The notes below the pieces were generated by a model. It ran no database searches, was not told where the DNA came from, and saw nothing but the letters and a program-made list of their open reading frames with translations. From a virus, in IMG/VR virus record IMGVR_UViG_3300045242_000106, positions 1 through 38,203 of that record: DNA of 38,203 bases; one strand, 5' to 3'. The position numbers and the translations under genes are program-made. Shown here one piece after another: positions 14,456-23,211 of this stretch (within the stretch, counting starts at the first letter, position 1; every line of letters starts with the position of its first letter).

Positions 14456-14456
14456 A

Positions 14457-14933
14457 TCAGCGTCCTCCCCCTGCGAGCACTGCGACCAGTCGCTCTGTTA
14501 CTTTGTCAAATTGATCAATAATGTACTGTTGCGAAGCCTCCCAGCCAGGCTTGAAGAATGGCTGTGCTTTTGTACCCTTCTTCTTGATCGAATTCACGAT
14601 CGCATAGCTGATCCCCTTCGGGATGCCCTTCTTCTGAGCCCATCGTTCAATTGCCTCATGCGGTACAGCATGCGGACCAGTGCCCTCTTCGACATCCCTG
14701 CCGTATGATTCATTCACTGCGACATCACCATACGGATAATGTACCTCTGGAAGAACGGATCGCTGCAGTGTACCGAAGGCATGTGGAGCTCGGGATCGGA
14801 CCTCTTCTGTGACGTGCTGCGTGGAGTTGGCAAGAGCTGCAGTCACGAGCGGAGTGGCATCGCCTCCCGCTTTTTTGACATCACGAACTAGCTCGGGCAG
14901 ACCGTCTATGGTGACATCAATTCGCATGCTCAT
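14457..14933 (-). CDS. HK97 gp10-like head-tail connector
   Basis: 158 residues beginning with IDVTIDGLPELVRDVKKAG and containing HVTEEVRSRAPHAFGTLQRS, then VHYPYGDVAVNESYGRDVEEGTGP and a C-terminal FFKPGWEAS-type segment: the sequence order of HK97-gp10-like proteins (residues that read pRtG.L..S...., Y..yvEfGT). It links head completion to tail joining. ATG overlaps the upstream TGA (ATGA). Confidence 0.85.
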   Translation of the reverse strand: MSMRIDVTIDGLPELVRDVKKAGGDATPLVTAALANSTQHVTEEVRSRAPHAFGTLQRSVLPEVHYPYGDVAVNESYGRDVEEGTGPHAVPHEAIERWAQKKGIPKGISYAIVNSIKKKGTKAQPFFKPGWEASQQYIIDQFDKVTERLVAVLAGGGR

Positions 14934-15277
14934 CGCTTGTCCTTCGTGAGTATCAGCTCATAATGCCTCGGCAGTATGCCATTATCGTGCACCTCACGCC
15001 CTCTGACGAAGTATTGAGCACCAGTGCCACTCACAGTCACTTGCATGCCTTCGACCACACCAGAGGCACTTGTGAAGGCTCTGTACGTCTTGCCGAAGAT
15101 GCCATCCACCAGGACCGTAGTCTCAGCGGAAGCAGGCTGGATGTTCATGCGGACTGCAGACGTGGCGATTTGCCCTGGTCCGAGATAGCCTGAATGTGCG
15201 GTGTAGATTTCTTTGTCCACATCCGCTGTCTTCGCCAGCCGAGCTACGAATACGATCTTATCGAGTACAGGTGGCAT
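14930..15277 (-). CDS. Head-tail stopper / head closure protein (115 aa)
   Basis: Small beta-rich protein (DKIVFVARLAKTADVDKEIY, FRAFTSAS-like YRAFTSASGVVEGMQV, PRHYELILTK end) located between the adaptor and the gp10-like protein, the standard slot for the stopper that closes the connector. It overlaps both neighbours by one to four bases. Assignment from order and size. Confidence 0.7.
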   Translation of the reverse strand: MPPVLDKIVFVARLAKTADVDKEIYTAHSGYLGPGQIATSAVRMNIQPASAETTVLVDGIFGKTYRAFTSASGVVEGMQVTVSGTGAQYFVRGREVHDNGILPRHYELILTKDKR

Positions 15278-15936
15278 CAGATCACCCTTCTGACGAAGTT
15301 GCCAGCAGAGAGAATCGCTTCAGCCTCCTGGACGTTTTGATCCTTCCCGCCTTTGTTGCCACTGAAGCTCATTGATACTGATCCTTGTGAGAAGCCAGAA
15401 GCTCCTGCAGGGTTGAACTTCTTGCCGAGCATTGAGCGGATGTATAGCGTAGTGGCTTCCTTCAGATCTGGAGGCAGATCAGCAATATCGGTGGCATAGC
15501 CGCCAGTGTAATCCATTTCATACATCAGATCAGATGCTTTGAGCGTGAGCAGTCCTCTACCCATAGCAATGACGTAGCTCGATGGATAGATCAGGTATGT
15601 GCCAGGATCGGGGATCAGGAAGACTGATTCACCGCCCTGCTGCAGTGTGAGTGTCTGATTGATTCCAGAACTACGCAGACGGATCGCTGAGATGTCTGCA
15701 GCCACGACTGGACGGCGGCGGAATGATATGACGAGCTCGCCTTGCGGGTTGATCAGAACACGATCACGCTCGCTGACTTCGGCTGCTTTGAAGAAGCCCT
15801 TCACGTTGCAGTAGCTGATCACCTTCGCTGAAGCACGAGAGATCATCCCTGATATAGTGGCAGCACTGTACTGTGACAGGTCCAGATCAGGGGCATATGC
15901 TTCGATTTCAGCTTGTGTGATCAAGTTCTCTGTCAT
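15277..15936 (-). CDS. Head-tail adaptor protein (gp6/gp15-like, 219 aa)
   Basis: Helical protein starting MTENLITQAEIEAYAPDLDL and containing ISGMISRASAKVISYC, a pattern of connector adaptors with N-terminal helices, a middle beta insertion (LVISFRRRPVVAADISAIRL), then DLPPDLKEATTLYIRSML. It binds below the portal. First gene after the capsid; ATG 15936 has GAGAGGT upstream and the TATAAT module at 15954-15959. Confidence 0.8.
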   Translation of the reverse strand: MTENLITQAEIEAYAPDLDLSQYSAATISGMISRASAKVISYCNVKGFFKAAEVSERDRVLINPQGELVISFRRRPVVAADISAIRLRSSGINQTLTLQQGGESVFLIPDPGTYLIYPSSYVIAMGRGLLTLKASDLMYEMDYTGGYATDIADLPPDLKEATTLYIRSMLGKKFNPAGASGFSQGSVSMSFSGNKGGKDQNVQEAEAILSAGNFVRRVI

Positions 15937-15969
15937 AGTACCTCTCTATTTTGATTATAGCTCAGACTG

Positions 15970-15992
15970 CTGCCCCTCATAGAGAGGGGCAG
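15970..15992. repeat. Hairpin after the major capsid gene
   Basis: CTGCCCCTC (15970-15978) and GAGGGGCAG (15984-15992), a perfect 9-bp stem with a 5-base loop, lie 18 bases after the capsid stop. No T-run follows on the minus strand, so it looks like an mRNA-stabilising or partial-termination hairpin rather than a full terminator. Confidence 0.6.
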
Positions 15993-16009
15993 TGTGTCCA
16001 GGCTACCGA

Positions 16010-16993
16010 CTAGGAGGTAGCTAGTCCGCCGACCTTGTACTGGTAGACTTCGCCGATCACCTTCAGCACTGTGGTCTCGTATACACGAGATTGGATGCTG
16101 TGGTTAGCGGTAGGAACATCGTAGATGCTCATTGCTTCGAGGTCTTCCATTTCGATCCAGTTCTGACCTGCAGCACTGCGTACAGAGAGCAAGAATGCCC
16201 ATGACTGTGCGTAGCGTGATGTCACGACCTTGATCAAGTTGCCAGTGTTGCCATCGACAATGTTGCTCAAGTGCTGACCGCCAGTTACTGCACCCTGATC
16301 ACCGACTACGATCCGTTGGATGCTACCTGATTGCTCAAGCTGATCAGCCAGTGCTCGGTTCTGACGAGGGTTCAAGACAAGGTGTGATACCAGGTCTGAG
16401 CCGTTCTGGAACAGAGTCTGTGCGTAGCTTGAGACACCGCTTGCAGACAATAGACCAGCAGTACCTGAGTTGGTAGTGATCAATTTGCTGAAGCCAGAGT
16501 ACTCTGTGCTGTACAGAGCAGCATCACCAGTGAGAGTCATTACCTCTTCACCGAGCAAGACTTCTGTGGTCTTGATAAGCTCTTCACGAGCTCGGATGTC
16601 TTCCAGGTTGCTTCCACGATTGGCAGCGATTTGCTGACGACCGATTTCCACGTCACGTCCGAGGTTCTTGTATGGATATGCCGTGAAGACATATGTCTGA
16701 GACGTTTGTGATGGCTGACCTGCATCAGCGAAGCCGACACGAGTACCAGTACCAGTGGCGGTACTGTCCAGCTTGCTTGTGAGCATCTGGAAGCCTGTTG
16801 CTTCACCCTTACCAGGAACACGAGTCAGAATGTTTCGAACTGGTGTTGCCGTAGGAACTACGGTCTTGATGACAGGATCAAGGTTCTCGGGAGAGTAGAT
16901 TGATCGTGCTGTCGGACTGAAGGTGTATGTACCTTGAGTCACCGCTTTGCGGATTTCGTCTTGCACTTGCTGTGCGATTGCTTCTGCATCCAT
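16010..16993 (-). CDS. Major capsid protein (HK97 fold)
   Basis: 327 residues from ATG 16993 (a GTG eight codons earlier is possible but without a ribosome-binding site; AGG lies 9-11 bases before the ATG). The N-terminal helix (AIAQQVQDEIRKAVTQG) is short, then an E-loop-like region, an A-domain stretch around AGLLSASGVSSYAQTLFQNG and DLVSHLVLNPRQNRALADQL, and a beta C-terminus (VYETTVLKVIGEVYQYKVGG). It follows the protease-scaffold gene and precedes the adaptor, as in HK97-like phages. No obvious long N-terminal scaffold, which instead is carried by the neighbour. Confidence 0.85.
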   Translation of the reverse strand: MDAEAIAQQVQDEIRKAVTQGTYTFSPTARSIYSPENLDPVIKTVVPTATPVRNILTRVPGKGEATGFQMLTSKLDSTATGTGTRVGFADAGQPSQTSQTYVFTAYPYKNLGRDVEIGRQQIAANRGSNLEDIRAREELIKTTEVLLGEEVMTLTGDAALYSTEYSGFSKLITTNSGTAGLLSASGVSSYAQTLFQNGSDLVSHLVLNPRQNRALADQLEQSGSIQRIVVGDQGAVTGGQHLSNIVDGNTGNLIKVVTSRYAQSWAFLLSVRSAAGQNWIEMEDLEAMSIYDVPTANHSIQSRVYETTVLKVIGEVYQYKVGGLATS

Positions 16994-17040
16994 GATGGAT
17001 ATACCTATTCTTTGCACCTCATAAAATTGAGTTGAATGTT

Positions 17041-18825
17041 CTATTGACCACGATTGAAGGTGGCTCGTACAGCAGCGTTTTGTGCCACTGAAGCAGGATC
17101 GAGCTGTCGAGACAGTTTGCGGAGCTTGAATGCTACCTGCAGACGCTCATCGTGTGTGCCAGCATCGGGTGATGCAGCCAGCTCATCAGCTCGTTTGTTG
17201 AGCTGATCGAATTCTGCTTTGAGTTTACCTTCAGCGGAATCGTCTTCAGATTGTGATCCGTCCACGGCTTCCCCCTTTTTCACTGTGTATGTCTTGCGTA
17301 CTTTAGAGGCAGCAGGCTGCTTCTTCAGTTCGGCAATCTGCTCTTCTAGTGGAGCAACTGCTTTCGCAATTCCTTCCGCTACTGCAGCAGATACCATTTT
17401 TGCTAGATCATCATTTCCAGTGGACTTCTTCAATGTGGAGACAGGTGCGAATTTCTTCGGCTTGTCATCCTCGCCAGATGTAGGATCTGCAGCAGGAGCT
17501 TCTGGCTCTTCTTCCTCTGCTTCGGGTGTTTCAGGCTCTTCAGCGGCTGGAGCTTCGACAGGATCGCCGTTTTCATCGACTTCTGCAAGCTCTTCACCAT
17601 CAGCATTGACAAGCGGCTGAGTGACTGTGACAGTCTCCTTCTCGCCTGTTGGCTGACCGTCTTCACCGAGCACATCTTGCTCGACTTCGACTTCAGCACC
17701 TGCTACTGGTACACCAGCTTCTGCAGCAGCCTCTTCAGTGTCATTGACAGGAAGATCAGCACTCTTCTGAGTAGTGGTGACTCCATCTTTGGCATATACC
17801 TTCTTCGGTACAGCAATGGCTGCTGGCTTCACTGGTGCTGTGCCAGCGACTACTTCAGTGACAGATGCAGCATTTGTGTCTCGGGCATCGCCATCGACTA
17901 CATTGCTACCAGTTTTCACGATTGATTTCTTTGCTTCCTTGCGATCGGTGATCATGGTGACAAGCTCCTCTTTTTTGCTAATATTCAATGCTCTGCATGC
18001 GTTTTCGATAGCGACAGAGACCACTTCAGGGAAGTTCTCAGGCTCTTCGAGCTCTGCGATGGCAGCTTGTTTGATAGACTCAAGTGCAGCCTTCAGTTCA
18101 GCATTGTCTTCACCTTCATACGATTTCCAGTAAATAAAGTCGGCTAGACACTCAGCAAGATCGACAAGCATATCTGCTTCCCACAGGCTCTTCGCTAGAG
18201 TTGTCTTTTTATCGCTCATACTATTCTCATTGTATGTCATAAAGTCCGCCTTCATAATGTTTTGTGAATCACTGAACTTGAATTGCTTCTCCCACCAGTG
18301 TACAGGTCTGCCGAGCCCCTTCTGAATTTCTTCAGTCTGCTCGAGCTTACCATCCACTGATTTGACCATCTGGAATATTGCTGAAGGACAGGCAGGATTG
18401 TCCACCAGGCTCACTTCACCGAGATCGTAGTCGGTGATCACTGTGACAGATTTCTTCTTGCCATCGACAGACATGGTGCGGACCTCCGCATCATTGATCT
18501 TCCCACCGATACTGAAGCCAGAATACACGCCCTCTTTGACTTTGATCCAGGCTTGCTCGCCATCATCGGACTCGGAGATCTTTGCTCCGATCCAGACACC
18601 CTTCGCTTCATCATCGAATTCGGTCTCCATGTTCTTGCCGACAGCGATGTCCTGGTGCATGTCACGAATGTTGCCGATCCACGCACCGAATGCCTTCTTG
18701 CTGGCATCGTATCCGATGATCTCGCCATGAGCATCGATCTCTTCGACCGTTGCATAGCCATAGACCATTCTCTGATCTTCATCGATCTTTGCGATCGGAA
18801 TTGTGACGTGTAGTGGTTTATTCAT
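17041..18825 (-). CDS. Prohead protease fused to a long scaffold-like region
   Basis: 594 residues. Residues 1-160 fit the HK97-type (S78/U35) prohead protease: YGYATVEEIDAHGEI, DMHQD (His57), VYSGFSIGG (Ser102/105) and LGEVSLVDNPACPSAIF. Residues ~200-290 are helical; ~300-500 form an acidic, A/P/E/V-rich low-complexity region; the C-terminal ~100 residues are helical and charged with VKKGEAVDGSQSEDDSAEGK. Family knowledge: the protease cuts the scaffold and itself during head maturation. An internal ATG at 18219 (Met203) begins a scaffold-like part and lies just after a TACAAT motif, so an independent scaffold product is possible. SD GAGGGAG and a TATAAT module precede ATG 18825. Confidence 0.85.
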   Translation of the reverse strand: MNKPLHVTIPIAKIDEDQRMVYGYATVEEIDAHGEIIGYDASKKAFGAWIGNIRDMHQDIAVGKNMETEFDDEAKGVWIGAKISESDDGEQAWIKVKEGVYSGFSIGGKINDAEVRTMSVDGKKKSVTVITDYDLGEVSLVDNPACPSAIFQMVKSVDGKLEQTEEIQKGLGRPVHWWEKQFKFSDSQNIMKADFMTYNENSMSDKKTTLAKSLWEADMLVDLAECLADFIYWKSYEGEDNAELKAALESIKQAAIAELEEPENFPEVVSVAIENACRALNISKKEELVTMITDRKEAKKSIVKTGSNVVDGDARDTNAASVTEVVAGTAPVKPAAIAVPKKVYAKDGVTTTQKSADLPVNDTEEAAAEAGVPVAGAEVEVEQDVLGEDGQPTGEKETVTVTQPLVNADGEELAEVDENGDPVEAPAAEEPETPEAEEEEPEAPAADPTSGEDDKPKKFAPVSTLKKSTGNDDLAKMVSAAVAEGIAKAVAPLEEQIAELKKQPAASKVRKTYTVKKGEAVDGSQSEDDSAEGKLKAEFDQLNKRADELAASPDAGTHDERLQVAFKLRKLSRQLDPASVAQNAAVRATFNRGQ

Positions 18826-18872
18826 GGAGCTCCCTCTGTTTTCATTATATGGTATATGCGATCAGTCAATAA

Positions 18873-19730
18873 TCAAGAGCCATCCCAGAGTATGTCGATG
18901 GAGTCCAGATCTATCGGCTCGCCTGAGTCTTCGTAGCACTCGCAGCCTGGATGTCCAGGAGGATGCATGTCACCTGTACTGAAGGGCTCATCCAGTGCGA
19001 TCGGACCATCATCTTCATTCTGTTGGCAGTATGCACAGGTGTTCGGACCAGCACCCACCCACTGCTTTGTCTTGAAGCCATTCTCCACCAGGAAGGCTTG
19101 CTGTGCTGAGCTCATGGCTTGATTCGCTTCAGTGTTGGCAATGCCGAATGCTCGAGTCGCTGAGATCCCCTCGAATTCACTCTCGATCATCTCTGCCAGA
19201 TCATTCAGGTCCACCAGCGAGAGACGAGCATCTCGGATCAGATTGATCATCCGCTTGCGTGTGGTCTCATCGATGCTGGAGTTATTGAGCAGGTAGTTTG
19301 CTTGATTCTTGAGTGCGGCAATATAGTTCGGGTTCGTCAGTTCGAAGTCCACGAATGGATCAGCCGACTTCGCCAGGGCAATGCTGTGGCGGGTATATGA
19401 TGCCTTCACAGAGAACACGAAGCCATTGTGCAGATAGGCATATACCTTCTCACTGGAGACGTATGAGCCGATGGCGGGCATCTCGTTATTCAGCCAGCCT
19501 CCGAGCTTTGCCTCAAATTCAGAGTCCTTGAGATCATCCTGCAGGAAGGTGATCTGGTCCAGGTTCTTCGCCAGCCACTTCGCCTGTTTCATGATCCCCG
19601 CCTCGAGTTTGTCCACAAGCAGCGTGAAGCTGTCCGTCTGACGGAAGGCTTCGAGCGGTTCATTCACACGGTTTGCTTTTTGGATGAATTGCGAGACTGC
19701 AGCATCAGCCTTCCGCAATTTGTCGATCAT
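18873..19730 (-). CDS. Minor head protein, Mu F/SPP1 gp7-like
   Basis: 285 residues. The C-terminal half contains the signature region: ISATRAFGIANTEANQAMSS, KQWVGAGPNTCAYCQQNEDD and GDMHPPGHPGCECY, that is CxxC, HPxGHPGC, the zinc-coordinating set of this family. The N-terminal half is helical and may contact the portal. The protein is packaged in low copy and acts in head assembly or DNA ejection. Its ATG overlaps the portal stop (ATGA), as usual for portal-minor head pairs. Downstream 18826-18872 is a short gap with a TATAAT module. Confidence 0.9.
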   Translation of the reverse strand: MIDKLRKADAAVSQFIQKANRVNEPLEAFRQTDSFTLLVDKLEAGIMKQAKWLAKNLDQITFLQDDLKDSEFEAKLGGWLNNEMPAIGSYVSSEKVYAYLHNGFVFSVKASYTRHSIALAKSADPFVDFELTNPNYIAALKNQANYLLNNSSIDETTRKRMINLIRDARLSLVDLNDLAEMIESEFEGISATRAFGIANTEANQAMSSAQQAFLVENGFKTKQWVGAGPNTCAYCQQNEDDGPIALDEPFSTGDMHPPGHPGCECYEDSGEPIDLDSIDILWDGS

Positions 19731-21454
19731 AGTACCCTGTTGAGTGACTGCTTGAGATCGATGGTGTCTGCCAGGAATTTGACCTGGTAGTCCTTCATGT
19801 AGTCAGAGAAGATCACACGCACTGCCTCAGTATCTGCTGCTTTGCTGAGTCTGGTGTTCATCTCCTGGACCACGTTCTCTGGTAGCACTTCAGATTTGAA
19901 TTCACGAAGAGACTTGTTCGCCTTCTTGCGAGCGATGGCGTATTTGCGGAAGGTCCGCAGCTCAGTGACTAGCTTGATATGGATGTCATCTGCAGCGGCT
20001 GATTTGGTAGCATCACCTGAAGCATCTTCTGCAGGTGGATCTTCCTTCGTAGCGTCCGCTGCAGGCGTTGCAGCGTTCTGTGCGGCAAGAGCATCAGCTT
20101 GAGCTTGCTTTGCGTCTGCAGCAGCCTGTGCTGTAGCGTTGCGTGACTCTTCATCAATGAATGTCGGAGTACCGATGACATATGGCTTGTCCACGCCGAT
20201 CGGCTCTTTGCCCTGTGCCTGGCGTACTTCATCGACAGTCGTTTGACCAGAGCGGAGCAAGATCTCATTCTTCTCTGCTTCAGCACGTTCGTCAATCTGG
20301 TCCAGACCAGTATATTTGAACTTCAGATTCTCGAAGCCGAGATCTGTTTGAATAACGTCTGTGAAGATCTCCTCGAAGAATGATGCCAGCGGCACGAGTC
20401 CACTATTGAGACCGATATTCTGCTGGACCTCTCCAGTCGATTTGTTCACCTTGTCTGTGAAGCCGAGCTCATTCGGCGGGATCTCGAAGAGCATACACGT
20501 TTTGTGCATCAGCCACTCCTGGAGCTCTTTGTACTTCATGTCTTCAGGCTTGAGAGCTGGAGTGTATCCAGTAGCACCCTTGCCAGATGGCACGAATTTG
20601 AGCTTGCTCGTGGCACGAGTGTCACCTGCGAGAGCTGCATCCCACAATGTCTGGAATTCCTTGATCTGATCTGGAGTCCAGTCATCAGGTACACCGAAGA
20701 AGCCCTCTGGAATGTTGCCTTCAGTGAGCATGTGGAGATTGTACATGTCGCTCTTGAGTGCTGCAGATACACCGAGGACCAGTGATTCAAGCGGGCTCAA
20801 GCCATATGGAGTGTATGTGCGAGAGTTCATCATTTCGTAGTACATCTCATCTGCAGTGAATGAAGCGACTTCCTTGCCACGAATGATCTGTCGGTATGCT
20901 GTTTCAGGAGGCATCGGAGTGCCACCATTCTCATCGACATTCAGGACGATTGTTGCTGCATCCACAGGCTCGAGGCTGTAGACACCGCCTCCCATGTTTG
21001 GACGCTTGTATATTGCCAGAGCATCGAGGACCAGAAGATCATCCACCATCGTGTCCACAAGCTCTCGGAATCGTACCCGATAGCCACCGATGCTTTTGAA
21101 TTCCTTCTTCAGAGGACGGACTACATCCTTGTAGTCGGTGTCATCATCATCTTCTGCAGCAACAATATCCCACTCGAGCATATTGAGCTGCCGCTTCCTT
21201 CGATTGATCGCCGCACGAGCTACGTCATACTGCACAGAGAATCTGCGAAGTGTAGCGAAGTCAATGCCCGATCCAGGCTTCTGACGAGTTTGGCTCTGAT
21301 TGACGAATGGCATGGTGTCACGCATGACAGCACCCATTCCAGTGCCTGCATCCTTGTTCAAGTCACCACCTGCAGTCATCTTCAGGTAGTCCGCAAGAGG
21401 TCTCAGCACTACATTCGTGTAGATCGATTTCCCCGCATCTTTGAATATTCCCAT
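19727..21454 (-). CDS. Portal protein
   Basis: 575 residues. Recognised by order and motifs: the N-terminal clip or wing region (YDVARAAINRRKRQLNMLEW), YTPYGLSPLESLV, MLTEGNIPEGFFGVPDD, KTCMLFEIPPNELGFTD and a C-terminal extension from ~440 that is A/D/P-rich (ATPAADATKEDPPAEDASGD) followed by a basic helical tail. The family forms the dodecamer at the packaging vertex. ATG 21454 is preceded by AGAGGGATAT. It sits directly after the terminase and before the minor head protein. Confidence 0.92.
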   Translation of the reverse strand: MGIFKDAGKSIYTNVVLRPLADYLKMTAGGDLNKDAGTGMGAVMRDTMPFVNQSQTRQKPGSGIDFATLRRFSVQYDVARAAINRRKRQLNMLEWDIVAAEDDDDTDYKDVVRPLKKEFKSIGGYRVRFRELVDTMVDDLLVLDALAIYKRPNMGGGVYSLEPVDAATIVLNVDENGGTPMPPETAYRQIIRGKEVASFTADEMYYEMMNSRTYTPYGLSPLESLVLGVSAALKSDMYNLHMLTEGNIPEGFFGVPDDWTPDQIKEFQTLWDAALAGDTRATSKLKFVPSGKGATGYTPALKPEDMKYKELQEWLMHKTCMLFEIPPNELGFTDKVNKSTGEVQQNIGLNSGLVPLASFFEEIFTDVIQTDLGFENLKFKYTGLDQIDERAEAEKNEILLRSGQTTVDEVRQAQGKEPIGVDKPYVIGTPTFIDEESRNATAQAAADAKQAQADALAAQNAATPAADATKEDPPAEDASGDATKSAAADDIHIKLVTELRTFRKYAIARKKANKSLREFKSEVLPENVVQEMNTRLSKAADTEAVRVIFSDYMKDYQVKFLADTIDLKQSLNRVL

Positions 21455-21462
21455 ATATCCCT

Positions 21463-23211
21463 CTATGCTCCGTTATTCGCTGATGCTATAGCTGCGGCTT
21501 TTGCGGTTGCTTCGGCTTTGGCTCTCTCATCGGCTTCATTTTGATAGTGCTGGCGAATGCCACTACTTATATTATAGCTGTCATAGGCGTAGTTCATAAG
21601 AGCGGTTGCATCTGGATGATCATCGTGTGCTTCGGCAGAATCAGGATGAGCCACGACCATGAGATCACCGATGTACCGCTTCTCAAGATCAATGAATTCA
21701 TCCTCGAATTCTTCAGCCGATGCTGCAGTGAATTGCTCCTCTGATAGTTGTGTGCCTGGAGCGATCGCCTTCACAGGGTATTCCAGCACGTCCTGCCAGT
21801 AGTAGCAGAAATTCCCATTGATCATCTTCTGGTAGAGAGCTTTGTATATGATGTCCTTGCTCATGCGTGAGAATTTGAGCCGATAGACCTTATATGGTGT
21901 ATGCCTCTCGAATTTGTCTGGCATGAAGTCACCCTGTCCAGTGGAGTCAATCGAGCCCGCAGCAATTTTGAACCACTTCAGCTCCTCCACGAGCGTCTCG
22001 AATTGATCCTCATAATTTGTGCCACGCATGCCGCCGACTGAGCGGACGATCGTCAGCTTGCCATTGATCATGCGACCGATCTTCAGGATCGTCTGGTCCG
22101 AGCTCTTCGCTGTGTCGATCCCGAAGTAGTGATCTTGCTCCAGCCATGCCCGATATTGCTCATATACCTCTGTCGGAATATTGTGCGACATAGCATATTC
22201 ATCGCATTGTGGCAGTGACCTTCGTCCTGCTTTGTACCATTCACGATATTCTCGGAAGACTGGATCTGCAGCAGGGTTTTCGAAGACCTTCTTCACACGA
22301 CCACGCAATAGCTGAGCCGAATCAATGAACATACCGCCCGATAGTTGCCAGACATTGAAATATGGCTTCTGGATCTCAGGACTCATCAAGCCATGACGCT
22401 CGATCTTCTGCTTCACGTTCTGCTCATAGACCAGGTGACGTGCATCGCCATCCATTTCGAACATTCGGCGGCGGTCCGCTGCGATCTCAGGAGCTGTCAT
22501 CACATAGGCTCTGCCCTTCTGGATGTCCTTGTAGAATACGCACTTCTTATCGCCTGCAGTGCCGACCTTCACCACAACGGCGTTCGTGGCAGTACCCATC
22601 GGCAGAATGTCTTCATCGACAATCTCGTCATTTATGTCTTGTGCTTCTTCGATAATGATCACATGCAGCGTCTTTGATTCTGGCTTGCTGGCTGGAGTCA
22701 CAGGGAATATGTAGCATGAAGATCCATTGCCGAGTGTGATCGTTTTGGCATTGCTCTCTTCTTTGGCTTGCTGATTCGCCTCATGGTCCACTATGATCAG
22801 ATCCTTGCGAGACTTCTGCAGGGCATTCTTGAGACGCTTGAAGTCGGTATTCGCCTGCTCCCGCTGTGGTGCGAAGATCCCGATCTCGATCGGCATGCCG
22901 AAGAGACGTGTCACGAAGAGCATGATCGACTCCACAATATGCACGATCGATGTGGTCTTGCCGCTCTGACGTGTATATTCGAAGTTCAGGACCGTTGCAT
23001 CAAGCTGAGCAATATCCTCTTCAGTGACTTCCATGCGTGTCAGGACCAGCAAATTCTGCACAAGCGGAATCATGATCATTCGCCAGATTCGCCACTGGTA
23101 GCGGTAGAATCTACGCTTGTGATACTTCCACAGATGTGCCGCTGTCAGCCTCTGCAGTCTCAGCACTATCTGCTCGACTGATAAGCCCGCTGTCTTCTTC
23201 TGGTGCGTCAT
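21463..23211 (-). CDS. terL: Terminase large subunit
   Basis: 582 residues. Packaging ATPase-nuclease: Walker A TRQSGKTT (residues 80-87), Walker B VIIIEEA (184-190), then nuclease Asp366 in HYFGIDTAKSSD and a second acidic site in AGSIDSTGQGD (about 430). N-terminal RRFYRYQWRIW fits the usual upstream segment of TerL, supporting the long start ATG 23211, which has GGAG 9 bases upstream and overlaps the small-subunit gene by 101 bases. A later ATG at 23079 would cut that segment. Acts at the procapsid portal. Confidence 0.92.
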   Translation of the reverse strand: MTHQKKTAGLSVEQIVLRLQRLTAAHLWKYHKRRFYRYQWRIWRMIMIPLVQNLLVLTRMEVTEEDIAQLDATVLNFEYTRQSGKTTSIVHIVESIMLFVTRLFGMPIEIGIFAPQREQANTDFKRLKNALQKSRKDLIIVDHEANQQAKEESNAKTITLGNGSSCYIFPVTPASKPESKTLHVIIIEEAQDINDEIVDEDILPMGTATNAVVVKVGTAGDKKCVFYKDIQKGRAYVMTAPEIAADRRRMFEMDGDARHLVYEQNVKQKIERHGLMSPEIQKPYFNVWQLSGGMFIDSAQLLRGRVKKVFENPAADPVFREYREWYKAGRRSLPQCDEYAMSHNIPTEVYEQYRAWLEQDHYFGIDTAKSSDQTILKIGRMINGKLTIVRSVGGMRGTNYEDQFETLVEELKWFKIAAGSIDSTGQGDFMPDKFERHTPYKVYRLKFSRMSKDIIYKALYQKMINGNFCYYWQDVLEYPVKAIAPGTQLSEEQFTAASAEEFEDEFIDLEKRYIGDLMVVAHPDSAEAHDDHPDATALMNYAYDSYNISSGIRQHYQNEADERAKAEATAKAAAIASANNGA

